A DNA stretch of 27,246 bases from JBGVMW01 sp045125095 (lineage in GTDB: Bacteria; Bacillota; Clostridia; Lachnospirales; Lachnospiraceae), in NCBI GenBank assembly GCA_045125095.1, contig JBGVMW010000203.1, positions 1 to 27,246 on the forward strand, read 5' to 3'. Shown one piece after another: positions 1 through 8,942 of the stretch. The notes under the pieces were generated by a model that made no database searches, was not told where the DNA came from, and worked only from the letters and a program-made list of their open reading frames with translations. The translations under genes and the position numbers were made by a program. Position 1 is the stretch's first letter. Each line of letters opens with the position of its first letter.

Positions 1-3000
1 ACTTGCTTCTTTCCCTAATCGTTTCATGGCTGTTTTGGCTGAGCCTACTAACCCGGTTACTTTGGTGTCTATTTTTTTGATGGTAGACAGTAAATCTTCA
101 ATTTTTGCAACCCTTCGGAATTCATATATCTTGTCAGAATGCTTGATTAAGAACATAGCTGTATCGCCCTTTGCCAGCACTCCGACGATTGGTACCAGCC
201 CCAGTCCGTCTAAGGCGGTTTCTCCTACATGTCCCCATGACCATTCCCAATGTGTTACGTCATAGGATAAATCTCTTACATCCTGTACAACATCGACCCC
301 CGTAAATGCAACACCAATTTCACCTATCGTTCCTGCTGCGTTTGTTTCTTCTGCATATTTTCCCTTACCTATTTGCTCTATTGCTACAAGAAAATATTTT
401 CTCCAGGATTCTCCTGCTGATTCTAATTTGAAATATTCCAGTACCTCATCCACGGTAACTGTTTCTGTCTTTTCAAACAAGAGGAATTTGTATTGCTTTT
501 GTGTGGTTTCTATTCGTGGTTCTTGTCCTACTACTCGTTCAAACAATGCACATTTTTCTTTATAGCTTTTATCCTGTGCGATAAATTTCATGACTCCTTC
601 ATCTAACATACCTATGCAGACTAATTCATCTCGATTGAAATTATATCTTTTATAGGATGCTAAGGTGTCATAGATTCCTTCTAAATATGCTTTGTCTAAT
701 TGCAAGGCTTTTGTATTGTATTTTCTTAGAAAATCATTAATCGTATAATCTGCATTGAAAAAGACCTGAAATGCTTTTCCTGTATTCAAGGTTACAATGG
801 GATTATCCAGGTCTGCATTTACTGCTTTGACGGTGACATTATAGGTTAGTGGTTGGGAATCTTCACCGTCATCAATGCCATCTCCATCTGTATCTGCTTC
901 TAACGGATGAGAGCGGTATGCCCGCATCATAACTCCTATGGTATCACTGAATTCTTCTTCACTTACTTCCATTCGATCCGGTATGCCATCCCCATCACTA
1001 TCTACTGTTGGATCTTTGCTTATTTTTACCAATTCATAGTTGGACAGTCTTACCCATTCGTAATCTTCATCATTTACCTCTTTATCAATCTTGTCTAATA
1101 ATGGATTGATTTCCTCGAAGAAATTTCCGGTTATATCTGCGTAGATTCCGTTGGTCGAATTATATAAATTGGTATATGTACTTTTATAGTACGAATAGCT
1201 GACAACAGATACAATGTAATTTTCTTTTTGCAACTCCTCAATCATGGTACTCATCGGATATGAGGCATTTGTTGCTGTTCCATTTTTATATGGAGCATCG
1301 GTAATGAGAACGATATATTTCCCATAATTTTTGCGATATGTCATGCTTTTGACTTTATCTAAAGCATCTACTGCACTTTCCGGTCTATCTCCTCCACCAG
1401 CTACACTTAATGCTCCAATTTCTGTCTTAAATGCTTCCGCACTGGTAAACCATCCATGGTCTTTTGTGCTATCTTTTCCGTCTACCGTAATATCTCTATA
1501 TTCAACCAGACCAAATCGAATATCCAAATCCTTTTCATCTAATTTTGCTGCAATGGATTGCAGATTATTTTTTACATTACGGATGGTACTTCCCATGGAA
1601 CCTGTGGTATCTATGGCAAATACCACATCTGCCTTACCCTTTTCAATGACACTGGACAAATTCGTAATGTCTGTGTTGTATTCTCTTTCTTTTTTGTTCT
1701 CAACTGCGTAATCACACAGTTCGTCCACCTTGGCACTGATAATACTCTGCTCTTTGTTATATGTGGTATCTATGGGAATGACTTTATTTTCTTCTAAGCG
1801 AACAATGGACAAATCTTCTATTTTGTTATCTTTTAAAATTTCTTCACCGATGTGATAAGTAATGGTTGCACTGTCGAATTCCATGTCAGAATTATGAGAT
1901 ATTCTTGTGACTTCGCTTACCAGATAATCAAGAGAGGCATAATTTTCGTTATAAGAATAGTCTTCCATTCTTATCCGGAAACTATAATCTCCACTGCCTG
2001 TTATAGTCAAATCCGGCACGGCTGACATTGCTCCTGTATCTAAGCTTTCTCGGACTTGGTCGGTTAATATTTGGTTTTCTATTTTTTCTTTTCCATCAAG
2101 TGTTCCATTATTATCTGTATCTTTTTTCAATGGGTCAAATCCATTGACTACTTCTGTCCCATCGCCCAAGCCGTCTTCATCGGTATCGTAAAGCAATGGC
2201 TTGGTATGATACTTTTTCACTTCCTCGTAGTCGTTTAATCCATCACCATCCGTATCTTTTGCACCTGGGTTGGTTCCTTCTTCATATTCCTCCCCGTTTG
2301 TTAATCCATCTTCATCATAATCGTCTTCTGGATTTATTTCTTCTATATCATGTAATCCTTTTCCTTGCAGTATCAGAATAGGATATAATGTATCAATTTC
2401 ATAATCATCCGGCAACACGTCATTATCTGTATCTTTTTGAACATATTCTGCTACATTACCTGCATCATTCCAGTCTATAACCTTTATACAATTGTTTCCT
2501 TTTGCGTATTCTTCATAGGAAAGCTCCACGGAATAATTCCATAATGTTGTCTCATTTCCTCTCCAGAATCGTAATTCTGTCGTTCCTTCGTCTTCCGCCG
2601 TGACTACATATTCATATATGTATTGTTCTGCTTCTGTATTAACAATTTGGGGATTATACTTAGCTGATTCAGCCGTTGAAATAGTAATATCTTTTCCACC
2701 ATTTTCTTCCTTTGTAGCATCTGTAAAATTTATATACATGGATGCGCTGTCAGTTGCCCATGTTGTAAATTCGGATATATCAAGATATACCGTATCTCCT
2801 ACATGGAAATACTCGTCACTTTCTTTTACAACTTCCCAATGACCATACTCACTTCCATCTGCATAATATGCATTATTAGCATCTCTGCCGCCTGCACTCC
2901 ATGAATTCCACTGGGTTGTCTTGTCTGCATTATAGCGGTTAAATGTTATGTTATACGCACTTTCCGGCACGCGTACGCTCCATGTTGTGTCATCTATTTT

Positions 3001-3231
3001 TTTCATTATATAACTGTCATGTCCGGAGGAATTGTCTACCAGTTCGATGACGGCATTATCATTTCCAATCCATTTTTCGGCAGTGTTGTCCATCAGATAT
3101 AATGTTACATAGGACTCTGTCTCCTCAGCGTTCACTACAAATGCATCTAATTTGATGCTAGTAAGCAGGACAACCATAGTTAATACAATGGATAGAATCC
3201 GTTTACTGTTTCTTTTACATAATTTCTTCAT
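1..3231 (-). CDS. Large secreted vWA / calcium-repeat protein, possible polymorphic toxin (C-terminus outside window)
   Basis: 1077 codons are open from the ATG at 3231 to the window edge, and no stop is reached. The start follows AGAAAGGA and encodes a Sec signal peptide (KKLCKRNSKR, then a hydrophobic stretch ending VVNA-EE). Residues about 40-240 are beta-rich and Trp/Tyr-rich, like a carbohydrate-binding or surface module. Residues about 267-375 hold thrombospondin-type-3-like repeats (DTDNDVLPD, DTDGDGLND, DTDEDGLGD). A von Willebrand A domain spans about 535-710, with MIDAS-like DTTGS near 541 and LITDAPY. Two more repeats (DSDGDGIPD, DTDGDGIDD) lie at about 743-785. From about 955 the protein becomes helical and Gly/Val-rich (DVVQDVRDLSYDVTHWEW, GLGLVPIVG), which resembles the pre-toxin segment of secreted polymorphic toxins. 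The domain calls are firm. The toxin role is inference, because the part that would carry a toxin domain is beyond the edge. Confidence 0.85.
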   Translation of the reverse strand, partial: MKKLCKRNSKRILSIVLTMVVLLTSIKLDAFVVNAEETESYVTLYLMDNTAEKWIGNDNAVIELVDNSSGHDSYIMKKIDDTTWSVRVPESAYNITFNRYNADKTTQWNSWSAGGRDANNAYYADGSEYGHWEVVKESDEYFHVGDTVYLDISEFTTWATDSASMYINFTDATKEENGGKDITISTAESAKYNPQIVNTEAEQYIYEYVVTAEDEGTTELRFWRGNETTLWNYSVELSYEEYAKGNNCIKVIDWNDAGNVAEYVQKDTDNDVLPDDYEIDTLYPILILQGKGLHDIEEINPEDDYDEDGLTNGEEYEEGTNPGAKDTDGDGLNDYEEVKKYHTKPLLYDTDEDGLGDGTEVVNGFDPLKKDTDNNGTLDGKEKIENQILTDQVRESLDTGAMSAVPDLTITGSGDYSFRIRMEDYSYNENYASLDYLVSEVTRISHNSDMEFDSATITYHIGEEILKDNKIEDLSIVRLEENKVIPIDTTYNKEQSIISAKVDELCDYAVENKKEREYNTDITNLSSVIEKGKADVVFAIDTTGSMGSTIRNVKNNLQSIAAKLDEKDLDIRFGLVEYRDITVDGKDSTKDHGWFTSAEAFKTEIGALSVAGGGDRPESAVDALDKVKSMTYRKNYGKYIVLITDAPYKNGTATNASYPMSTMIEELQKENYIVSVVSYSYYKSTYTNLYNSTNGIYADITGNFFEEINPLLDKIDKEVNDEDYEWVRLSNYELVKISKDPTVDSDGDGIPDRMEVSEEEFSDTIGVMMRAYRSHPLEADTDGDGIDDGEDSQPLTYNVTVKAVNADLDNPIVTLNTGKAFQVFFNADYTINDFLRKYNTKALQLDKAYLEGIYDTLASYKRYNFNRDELVCIGMLDEGVMKFIAQDKSYKEKCALFERVVGQEPRIETTQKQYKFLLFEKTETVTVDEVLEYFKLESAGESWRKYFLVAIEQIGKGKYAEETNAAGTIGEIGVAFTGVDVVQDVRDLSYDVTHWEWSWGHVGETALDGLGLVPIVGVLAKGDTAMFLIKHSDKIYEFRRVAKIEDLLSTIKKIDTKVTGLVGSAKTAMKRLGKEAS

Positions 3232-3458
3232 ATATTTTCCTTTCTGCTTTTCTGTTTACTGGAAAGGCATGTTCGCCACACTACATATCGCAAGCAACTG
3301 TGGTGATTCCTAATAAAAAAAGCCACATTCACATAACGTAATGCAACTAATCCTAAAATACCCACTATACTTTTTTTGATATTATTCTCATCTTAGTTAC
3401 AATACAATATGCCCTGTATGTAATTATTCATCCTTTATAACAGTATCTCTTTTTCACA
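3232..3458 (-). promoter_or_regulatory. Long structured 5' leader of the vWA gene
   Basis: About 225 nt separate the predicted transcription start from the ATG at 3231. The leader contains a GGC/GCC mini-hairpin and a CCTTTC segment (3262-3267) that is complementary to the GAAAGG of the ribosome site (3239-3244), so it could hide the site. One frame is open from a GTG near 3362 to a TGA that overlaps the vWA start codon (ATGA), encoding about 45 residues. That frame has no ribosome site of its own. I do not recognise a known riboswitch class here. Confidence 0.35.
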
Positions 3459-3464
3459 AAATGT

Positions 3465-3493
3465 AATATACCACTTCATAATAATTTCGTCAA
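3465..3493 (-). promoter_or_regulatory. Promoter for the vWA gene
   Basis: On the minus strand TTGACG (3488-3493) and TATATT (3465-3470) are separated by exactly 17 bp, a near-consensus sigma-A promoter. Transcription would start near 3458. Confidence 0.7.
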
Positions 3494-3516
3494 GTTTTTT
3501 TGGCAGATTTTGTTAC

Positions 3517-3745
3517 GAACAAAGCGTGCAAGCACGTTCTCGCAAATTCAACCAACCCGTATGCTTGCACTCTTTGCCGCTCCGAATTTGGCACGCAGTG
3601 CATCTTCCTTTCAAATTCGTGTGCATCCTGTTTTATATACTAGAGCGTGTTTGAAAATTCATTCCTGCAATCTGTGCGCCCCACTTTGCGGTAGAATTCC
3701 AAGTACTCTCTTATCCAATAAACTGTTGTAATTTCCTAGTATATA
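3517..3745. repeat. Interspersed repeat, diverged long copy (copy A)
   Basis: The segment begins GAACAAAGCGTGCAAGCACG, matching the start of the copy at 25525. It ends with inverted arms TATATACTAG (3634-3643) and CTAGTATATA (3736-3745), as in the copies at 25608 and 25756. The interior between the arms is longer (about 90 bp) and unrelated to the usual core. The right arm runs straight into the U-tract of the pyruvate kinase terminator. No gene is visible between the vWA promoter and that terminator, and the short frames here are repeat-derived. Confidence 0.65.
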
Positions 3746-3793
3746 AAAAATAAAGCTGTCGCTTCACGAATTTTCATTCGTGAAAACGACAGC
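3743..3793 (-). terminator. Rho-independent terminator of pyk
   Basis: GCTGTCG (3755-3761) pairs with CGACAGC (3787-3793), and TTCACGAAT pairs with ATTCGTGAA inside it, around a 4-nt loop. On the minus strand the stem is followed by TTTATTTTTT. It lies ten bases after the pyk stop codon. Confidence 0.9.
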
Positions 3794-3802
3794 CCCATCC
3801 AC

Positions 3803-5224
3803 TTACGAAACAGTCTGTACTTTTATCATATTTGTAGTTCCAGAGCATCCTAATGGGACACCTGCTGTTAACACAACCAAATCGCCGGATTCCAGCAATT
3901 CTTTTTTGCGTGCTGCTTCAATTGCTCCATTAAACAATTCAAATAAATCGCTTTTTTCCTCTAAATACATTGGATACATGCCAAAGGATAAATTCAGCTG
4001 GCGACATACTTTCTTATCTGTCGTACATGCAATAATCGGAACAGATGGACGATATTTTGAAAGATTCCTTGCCGATATGCCCGATGTCGTAACTGTCACC
4101 ATTGCCTTTGCATTCAAATCATATGCTGTTGTACAAGTTGCATGACAGATAGCATCTGTTACATTTGGATTCGCCTTATGGGTATCTCTAAAGAATTTAT
4201 CACGATAATCAATATCCTTCTCTGTACGCTTTGCAATTTTTACCATTGTCTCTAATGCTTCGATTGGATATTTTCCTGCTGCTGTTTCACCAGAAAGCAT
4301 AATCGCTTCTGTTCCATCATAAATAGCATTAGCAACGTCTGTCGCTTCTGCTCTGGTTGGTCTTGGATGCTGCATCATGGAATCTAACATCTGTGTAGCA
4401 GTAATAACGATCTTACCGGCTTCTTTTGCCTTATCAATCAGCTTTTTCTGCAATACAGGAACTTCCTCATACGGAATCTCTACACCCATATCACCACGAG
4501 CAATCATGATACCGTCTGCCTCCTCTAAGATCTCGTCAATATTATTGATTCCCTGCATATTTTCTATCTTGGCAATGATACGAATAGAAGAACAATTATG
4601 CTCCTTTAAAATTGCCTTGATATCCAGAATATCCGCTTTTGTTCTTACAAAAGAAGCAGCAATAAAATCATAATCATGTTCGATACCAAAGATAATATCC
4701 GCTCTATCCTTTTCACTGATATATGGCATAGAAATGTTTACATCCGGAACATTTACACCCTTGTTATTAGACACAGCACCACCATTTAATACAGTACATA
4801 CAATATCCGTATCACGAATGGCAGTTACTGTCATACCGATTAAACCATCGTCAATCAAGATTTTTGTACCAACTGCTACATCCTTGTACAAATTCTGATA
4901 AGTGACAGCTACTCCTTGTTCTGTGCCTGCAATATCCTTATTACAGTATAAGGTAAATGTTTGTCCTTCCTGTAAGGTAATTTTCCCATCTGCAAACTGC
5001 TTCACTCGAATCTCCGGTCCCTTTGTATCTAACAGAGATGCCACATGTCTATGCTCCTGTCTGCGCAGGGTAATCAGACTATTTAATCTTCTCTCCTGTT
5101 CCTCATAACTTCCATGAGAAAAATTAAATCGTGCGACATCCATCCCCGTATGAATTAATTTTCGTAAGACTTCATCGTTGTCCGTTGCTGGTCCCAATGT
5201 ACATACAATTTTTGTTCTACGCAT
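3803..5224 (-). CDS. pyk: Pyruvate kinase
   Basis: This cytoplasmic glycolytic enzyme converts phosphoenolpyruvate and ADP to pyruvate and ATP. At 473 residues it is the standard form. It lacks the extra C-terminal phosphohistidine-like domain of many Bacillus and some clostridial enzymes. Visible family motifs are the N-terminal RRTKIVCTLGPA, the substrate-binding ARFNFSHG, the active-site IIAKIENMQGINN and IARGDMGVEIPYEEVP, and LSGETAAGKYP. The start has a strong ribosome site (GGAGGG, six bases upstream). It has its own near-perfect promoter (5294-5322) and terminator (3743-3793), so it is probably a single-gene transcript despite following the DUF368 gene closely. Confidence 0.97.
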   Translation of the reverse strand: MRRTKIVCTLGPATDNDEVLRKLIHTGMDVARFNFSHGSYEEQERRLNSLITLRRQEHRHVASLLDTKGPEIRVKQFADGKITLQEGQTFTLYCNKDIAGTEQGVAVTYQNLYKDVAVGTKILIDDGLIGMTVTAIRDTDIVCTVLNGGAVSNNKGVNVPDVNISMPYISEKDRADIIFGIEHDYDFIAASFVRTKADILDIKAILKEHNCSSIRIIAKIENMQGINNIDEILEEADGIMIARGDMGVEIPYEEVPVLQKKLIDKAKEAGKIVITATQMLDSMMQHPRPTRAEATDVANAIYDGTEAIMLSGETAAGKYPIEALETMVKIAKRTEKDIDYRDKFFRDTHKANPNVTDAICHATCTTAYDLNAKAMVTVTTSGISARNLSKYRPSVPIIACTTDKKVCRQLNLSFGMYPMYLEEKSDLFELFNGAIEAARKKELLESGDLVVLTAGVPLGCSGTTNMIKVQTVS

Positions 5225-5293
5225 AGTCTTCCCTCCTGTTTTTTCTTTCTAAATATCTGTCTTTTATTATGCCCGAAAATTCCTCCTACCGCT

Positions 5294-5322
5294 ATCATAA
5301 CTTTTATAAAAGCGCATGTCAA
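5294..5322 (-). promoter_or_regulatory. Promoter for pyk
   Basis: TTGACA (5317-5322) and TATGAT (5294-5299) on the minus strand are spaced 17 bp apart. The -35 lies about 28 bp beyond the stop codon of the upstream DUF368 gene. Confidence 0.85.
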
Positions 5323-5349
5323 TATTACACCAAATACAACAAGTAAAAT

Positions 5350-6171
5350 CTACGTATTTTTTTCACGTGTTTCTTTCATTTCCATTCTGGACATAAAATA
5401 TAGCAAACATGCTCCCAGCACTGCTCCCATTACACAGAGCAACGGATTGTCTATTGTTCCCTTCGGTAGTAATTCCCATACAGAGCCAACAATAAATCCA
5501 AGAATGAGTAAATATGTTTCCTGTGGAAAACGCTCCAGCAGCTTACCAATCACTCCCGTTGTCAGAAAGATTCCTGCCAACACACCTACTGCCAACGGAA
5601 GCAGTGCAACTACCTGAAGAGTGCTGATATTTTGCATTACCGTCTCATAAATTCCCAATGTGCAAAGCATCTGGGAAGCACTGATACCAGGTAATACCAA
5701 TGCCACTGCTATCACAACTCCACCAACAAGCTGTAACAAGATACCACCAACTCCGCTTTCTCCGCTACCGGAAAATATGCCATCCGGTAGCAAAGCAAGC
5801 AACGAAACCAGTAGAATCCCCATAACAGGGTATACAATCATTTTAAATGAAACTTTTTTTATTCCTGCTTCATGAAAAATCAGAGGCACACCGCCTGCTA
5901 CTGCACCAACAAAGAAAAACTGCAATGGAATGCCCCATACTGGATCTTCTAACAGAGTTGTGATAAGCTGAGCAAATAAAACCACTCCTACCATACCTCC
6001 TACCGCAAATTGTAGCAGGAATTTGATACTTTCCCATGTTTTTTTTAAAATGTTATTAACCGAATCCATCAATCGGCTATACACCCCCATAATCATTGCC
6101 ATGGTACCACCGGATACTCCCGGCACCGTCATGGTGGCGCCTACCCAGATTCCTTTACACAATGTCTTCAT
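5350..6171 (-). CDS. DUF368 family membrane protein (PopT-type undecaprenyl-phosphate transporter)
   Basis: The 273-residue polytopic membrane protein starts KGIWVGATMTVPGVSGGTMAM. It repeats a related VLPGISASQM element near the middle, the paired PGxSGG-like motifs typical of DUF368. Members of this family have been shown to return undecaprenyl phosphate across the cytoplasmic membrane, and one is named PopT. Assignment of that role to this copy rests on family membership. Many hydrophobic segments alternate with short loops, and the tail is charged (MKETREKNT). The ribosome site AAAGGAA is nine bases before the ATG. It begins 47 bp after the P-type ATPase stop with no terminator between, so the two are probably cotranscribed. 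Confidence 0.85.
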   Translation of the reverse strand: MKTLCKGIWVGATMTVPGVSGGTMAMIMGVYSRLMDSVNNILKKTWESIKFLLQFAVGGMVGVVLFAQLITTLLEDPVWGIPLQFFFVGAVAGGVPLIFHEAGIKKVSFKMIVYPVMGILLVSLLALLPDGIFSGSGESGVGGILLQLVGGVVIAVALVLPGISASQMLCTLGIYETVMQNISTLQVVALLPLAVGVLAGIFLTTGVIGKLLERFPQETYLLILGFIVGSVWELLPKGTIDNPLLCVMGAVLGACLLYFMSRMEMKETREKNT

Positions 6172-6218
6172 CTGATTTCATTCCTTTCTCATTTATTTTC
6201 AGCTTGCATTGTGACATA

Positions 6219-8831
6219 TTATTTTTTTATCAGTTCTCTGATTACTTTTATCAACTGGATAATAACAGTTGGAATCACTGCAAGACCAACAATCTGTCCT
6301 AACTGTGTAAGATTCAACGGTGCAACACAGAATGGTGCCTGTAAAAATGGAACAAATAAAACACATAACAGTAATACAACACCTGCTGCAAATGCGCCAA
6401 GGCTATACCAGTTGTTCTTAAATCCTAATTTAAAGATGGAATGCTTACTTCTGCAGTTAAATCCATGGAATAAACGAGCCATGGTAAGTACGGCAAATGC
6501 CATGGTACTTGCGGTTGCTTCATTTACACCTAATCCAATATGGAATGCTGTCATCGCACTTATGGCAATCAATGCTCCCTGACCGAATAAAAGCAACATG
6601 AAATCCTTTGTCATAATGCCTTCTTTTGGATCTCTTGGCTTCTGTGCTAACAAATCTTTCTCTGCCGGTTCCATACCAATTGCCAATGCCGGAAGGGAAT
6701 CAGTTACAAGATTAATAAACAACAAATGTACTGCTTCAAATGGTACCGGCAATGCCAGAATAGATGTGTATAATACGGACAAAATACCAGCCATATTACC
6801 GGATAACAAGAACTGAATCGCATTTTTAATGTTGCGATATACGTTACGTCCATTTGCAACTGCCTTAATAATGGTTGCAAAGTTATCATCTGCCAAAATC
6901 ATGGATGCTGCATCTTTTGATACTTCTGTACCAGTGATACCCATTGCCACACCAATATCTGCCTTTTTCAGGGCAGGGGCATCGTTGACACCATCACCTG
7001 TCATAGATACAATTCTTCCCTTTTCCTGCCATGCATTTACAATACGAATCTTATTTTCCGGTGAAACACGGGCATATACGGATATCTTTTCGATATTTTT
7101 CATTAATTCTTCTTCAGACATAGCATCTAATTCCATTCCGGTAAGTGCCATATCACCTTCTTCAAAAATACCAATCTGTGTTGCGATTGCGGTAGCTGTA
7201 ATCTTATGATCACCTGTAATCATAACGGTTTTGATACCTGCTCTCTTTGCATCTGCAACTGCTGCAATAGATTCTTCACGCGGTGGGTCAATCATGGCAA
7301 TCAGACCTATGAAAGTATAGCCATACTCTGTCTCTACACTTAATTCTTCATTGGAATCCTTGTAAGCAAATGCTAATACGCGAAGTCCACGTTTTGAAAA
7401 TGCCAGATTCTGATTCAGAATCTCATCACGATCTGCATCTGTCATATCCATGATACCTTCTGATGTACGGATGGATACACAACGCTCTAAGAGCACATCT
7501 AATGCACCCTTTGTCATAATTACCGGTTCTCCATGGAGGTGGTATTTTGTACTCATTAATTTTCTATCAGAATCAAATGGAACCTCCTCAAGACGTTTCA
7601 TCATACTTCTGATTTCTTCTTCATTCATAAATCGTCCGCCTAAATTTACTTTACGGAACATTTCCAACAATGCATATTCAGTTGGGTCACCAATTCCTTT
7701 TCCATCAACAATGCTGGAATCATTTGTAAGAACGGCATTATATAAGAGATAACGGTGAAGTTGTTCGTGACTATCAAGTGCTTCCGGTTTCATTGTCTTT
7801 CTATCAATGTATACTTCCTGTACGGTCATTTTATTCTGTGTCAATGTACCTGTTTTATCAGAACAGATTACAGATACACAGCCTAAACTTTCTACCGCCT
7901 TCAAGTCCTTGATAATAGCGTTTTCTTTTGCCATCTTCTGTGTTCCCATTGCCTGAACGATGGTAACAATGGAACTCAATGCTTCCGGAATCGCTGCTAC
8001 TGCTAACGCAACGGCAAACATCATGGCATCTAACATTGGCATATCGCGGTAAATGCTAAGACCAAACACAACCACACAGATAATCAGTATCAACATGGCA
8101 AGCTTACTGCTGAACGCATCTAAGCTGACCTGTAACGGTGTTTTCTTTTCCTTTGCCGCATTCATCAGACTGGCGATTTTTCCCATTTCTGTCTGCATTC
8201 CGGTAGCTGTTACTACTATCGTTGCTCTACCATAAGTAACAAGGCTTCCGGAGTACACCATATTAACACGATCTCCTAATGGTGTTTCTCCTTCCAATAT
8301 GGTATCTGCTTTGTCAATATTGGTAGATTCACCTGTCAATGAGCTTTCATTTACCTGCAAGGAAAAATTTTCTAAAATTCTTCCGTCAGCAACAATCATG
8401 TCACCGGCTTCTAACAGAACAATATCTCCAGGTACTACATCCTTGGAATCGATCTCTATCTTTGCACCATTTCGCATTACCTTAGCACTTGGCGAAGAAA
8501 GCGATTTCAAACTTTCTAATGACTTCTGTGCTTTACAGTGCTGCACCGTTCCTAAAACAGCATTTAAAATGATTACTACAAAAATTACAACCGTGCTTTC
8601 GATGTTATCTGAAAACAAAGAAATGACCGCTGCTATGATCAGTATGATAACTAACAAATCCATAAACTGACCTAAAAACACTTGCAATACACTTTTCTGT
8701 TTCCCTTCTTGTAATGCGTTTTCTCCATACTCCTCTAATCGTTTTTGTGCCTCCTCATTAGACAGACCATCTTTTGTTGCACGAAATTCCTTCAGAATCT
8801 CGTCTTTCTGTGACTGATACCACTCTTTCAT
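6219..8831 (-). CDS. Calcium-transporting P-type ATPase (type IIA)
   Basis: An 870-residue P2A-type cation pump. Visible motifs are the actuator loop LTGES, the phosphorylation site CSDKTGTLT (Asp near residue 325), the nucleotide-domain ITGDHKITA and the hinge GDGVNDAPALKKADIGVAMG. Calcium site II residues are kept: IPEALSS in M4 and NLVTDSLPAL in M6. The M5 acidic residue found in SERCA is replaced (SGNMAGILS), as expected for pumps moving one calcium ion per cycle. The start is set at 8831, where MKEWYQSQ follows AGGAGG at ideal spacing. A longer in-frame start at 8903 has no ribosome site. The gene is probably cotranscribed with the DUF368 gene downstream. Confidence 0.93.
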   Translation of the reverse strand: MKEWYQSQKDEILKEFRATKDGLSNEEAQKRLEEYGENALQEGKQKSVLQVFLGQFMDLLVIILIIAAVISLFSDNIESTVVIFVVIILNAVLGTVQHCKAQKSLESLKSLSSPSAKVMRNGAKIEIDSKDVVPGDIVLLEAGDMIVADGRILENFSLQVNESSLTGESTNIDKADTILEGETPLGDRVNMVYSGSLVTYGRATIVVTATGMQTEMGKIASLMNAAKEKKTPLQVSLDAFSSKLAMLILIICVVVFGLSIYRDMPMLDAMMFAVALAVAAIPEALSSIVTIVQAMGTQKMAKENAIIKDLKAVESLGCVSVICSDKTGTLTQNKMTVQEVYIDRKTMKPEALDSHEQLHRYLLYNAVLTNDSSIVDGKGIGDPTEYALLEMFRKVNLGGRFMNEEEIRSMMKRLEEVPFDSDRKLMSTKYHLHGEPVIMTKGALDVLLERCVSIRTSEGIMDMTDADRDEILNQNLAFSKRGLRVLAFAYKDSNEELSVETEYGYTFIGLIAMIDPPREESIAAVADAKRAGIKTVMITGDHKITATAIATQIGIFEEGDMALTGMELDAMSEEELMKNIEKISVYARVSPENKIRIVNAWQEKGRIVSMTGDGVNDAPALKKADIGVAMGITGTEVSKDAASMILADDNFATIIKAVANGRNVYRNIKNAIQFLLSGNMAGILSVLYTSILALPVPFEAVHLLFINLVTDSLPALAIGMEPAEKDLLAQKPRDPKEGIMTKDFMLLLFGQGALIAISAMTAFHIGLGVNEATASTMAFAVLTMARLFHGFNCRSKHSIFKLGFKNNWYSLGAFAAGVVLLLCVLFVPFLQAPFCVAPLNLTQLGQIVGLAVIPTVIIQLIKVIRELIKK

Positions 8832-8903
8832 AATATTCCTCCTGTTTTTAGTAAGTAGAGTAACTATAACGTCTCGAAAATCCTCTATTAAAATATTTAG
8901 CAT

Positions 8904-8942
8904 ATTTCGAATACATTATACCTCGTACATCGTATTCGAAAT
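8904..8942 (-). promoter_or_regulatory. Palindrome flanking the ATPase -10 box (candidate operator)
   Basis: ATTTCGAATAC (8904-8914) and GTATTCGAAAT (8932-8942) are a perfect 11-bp inverted repeat with a 17-bp spacer. Within the spacer, on the minus strand, is a consensus -10 box TATAAT (8915-8920). No good -35 box is present. The layout suggests a repressor or activator site over the promoter of the ATPase gene. Confidence 0.5.

Noticed and set aside
1331..1797. Plus-strand reading frames inside the vWA, kinase and ATPase genes
   Set aside because: They are antisense shadows of clearly conserved minus-strand proteins and lack ribosome sites.
3170..3190. A reading-frame break in the signal peptide of the vWA gene
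   Set aside because: A first count suggested an extra base. On recount, the ATG at 3231 is in frame with the whole downstream protein and has a good ribosome site.
8832..8903. Longer ATPase start at 8903
   Set aside because: No ribosome site, and the ATG overlaps the promoter palindrome. The start at 8831 has an ideal AGGAGG.
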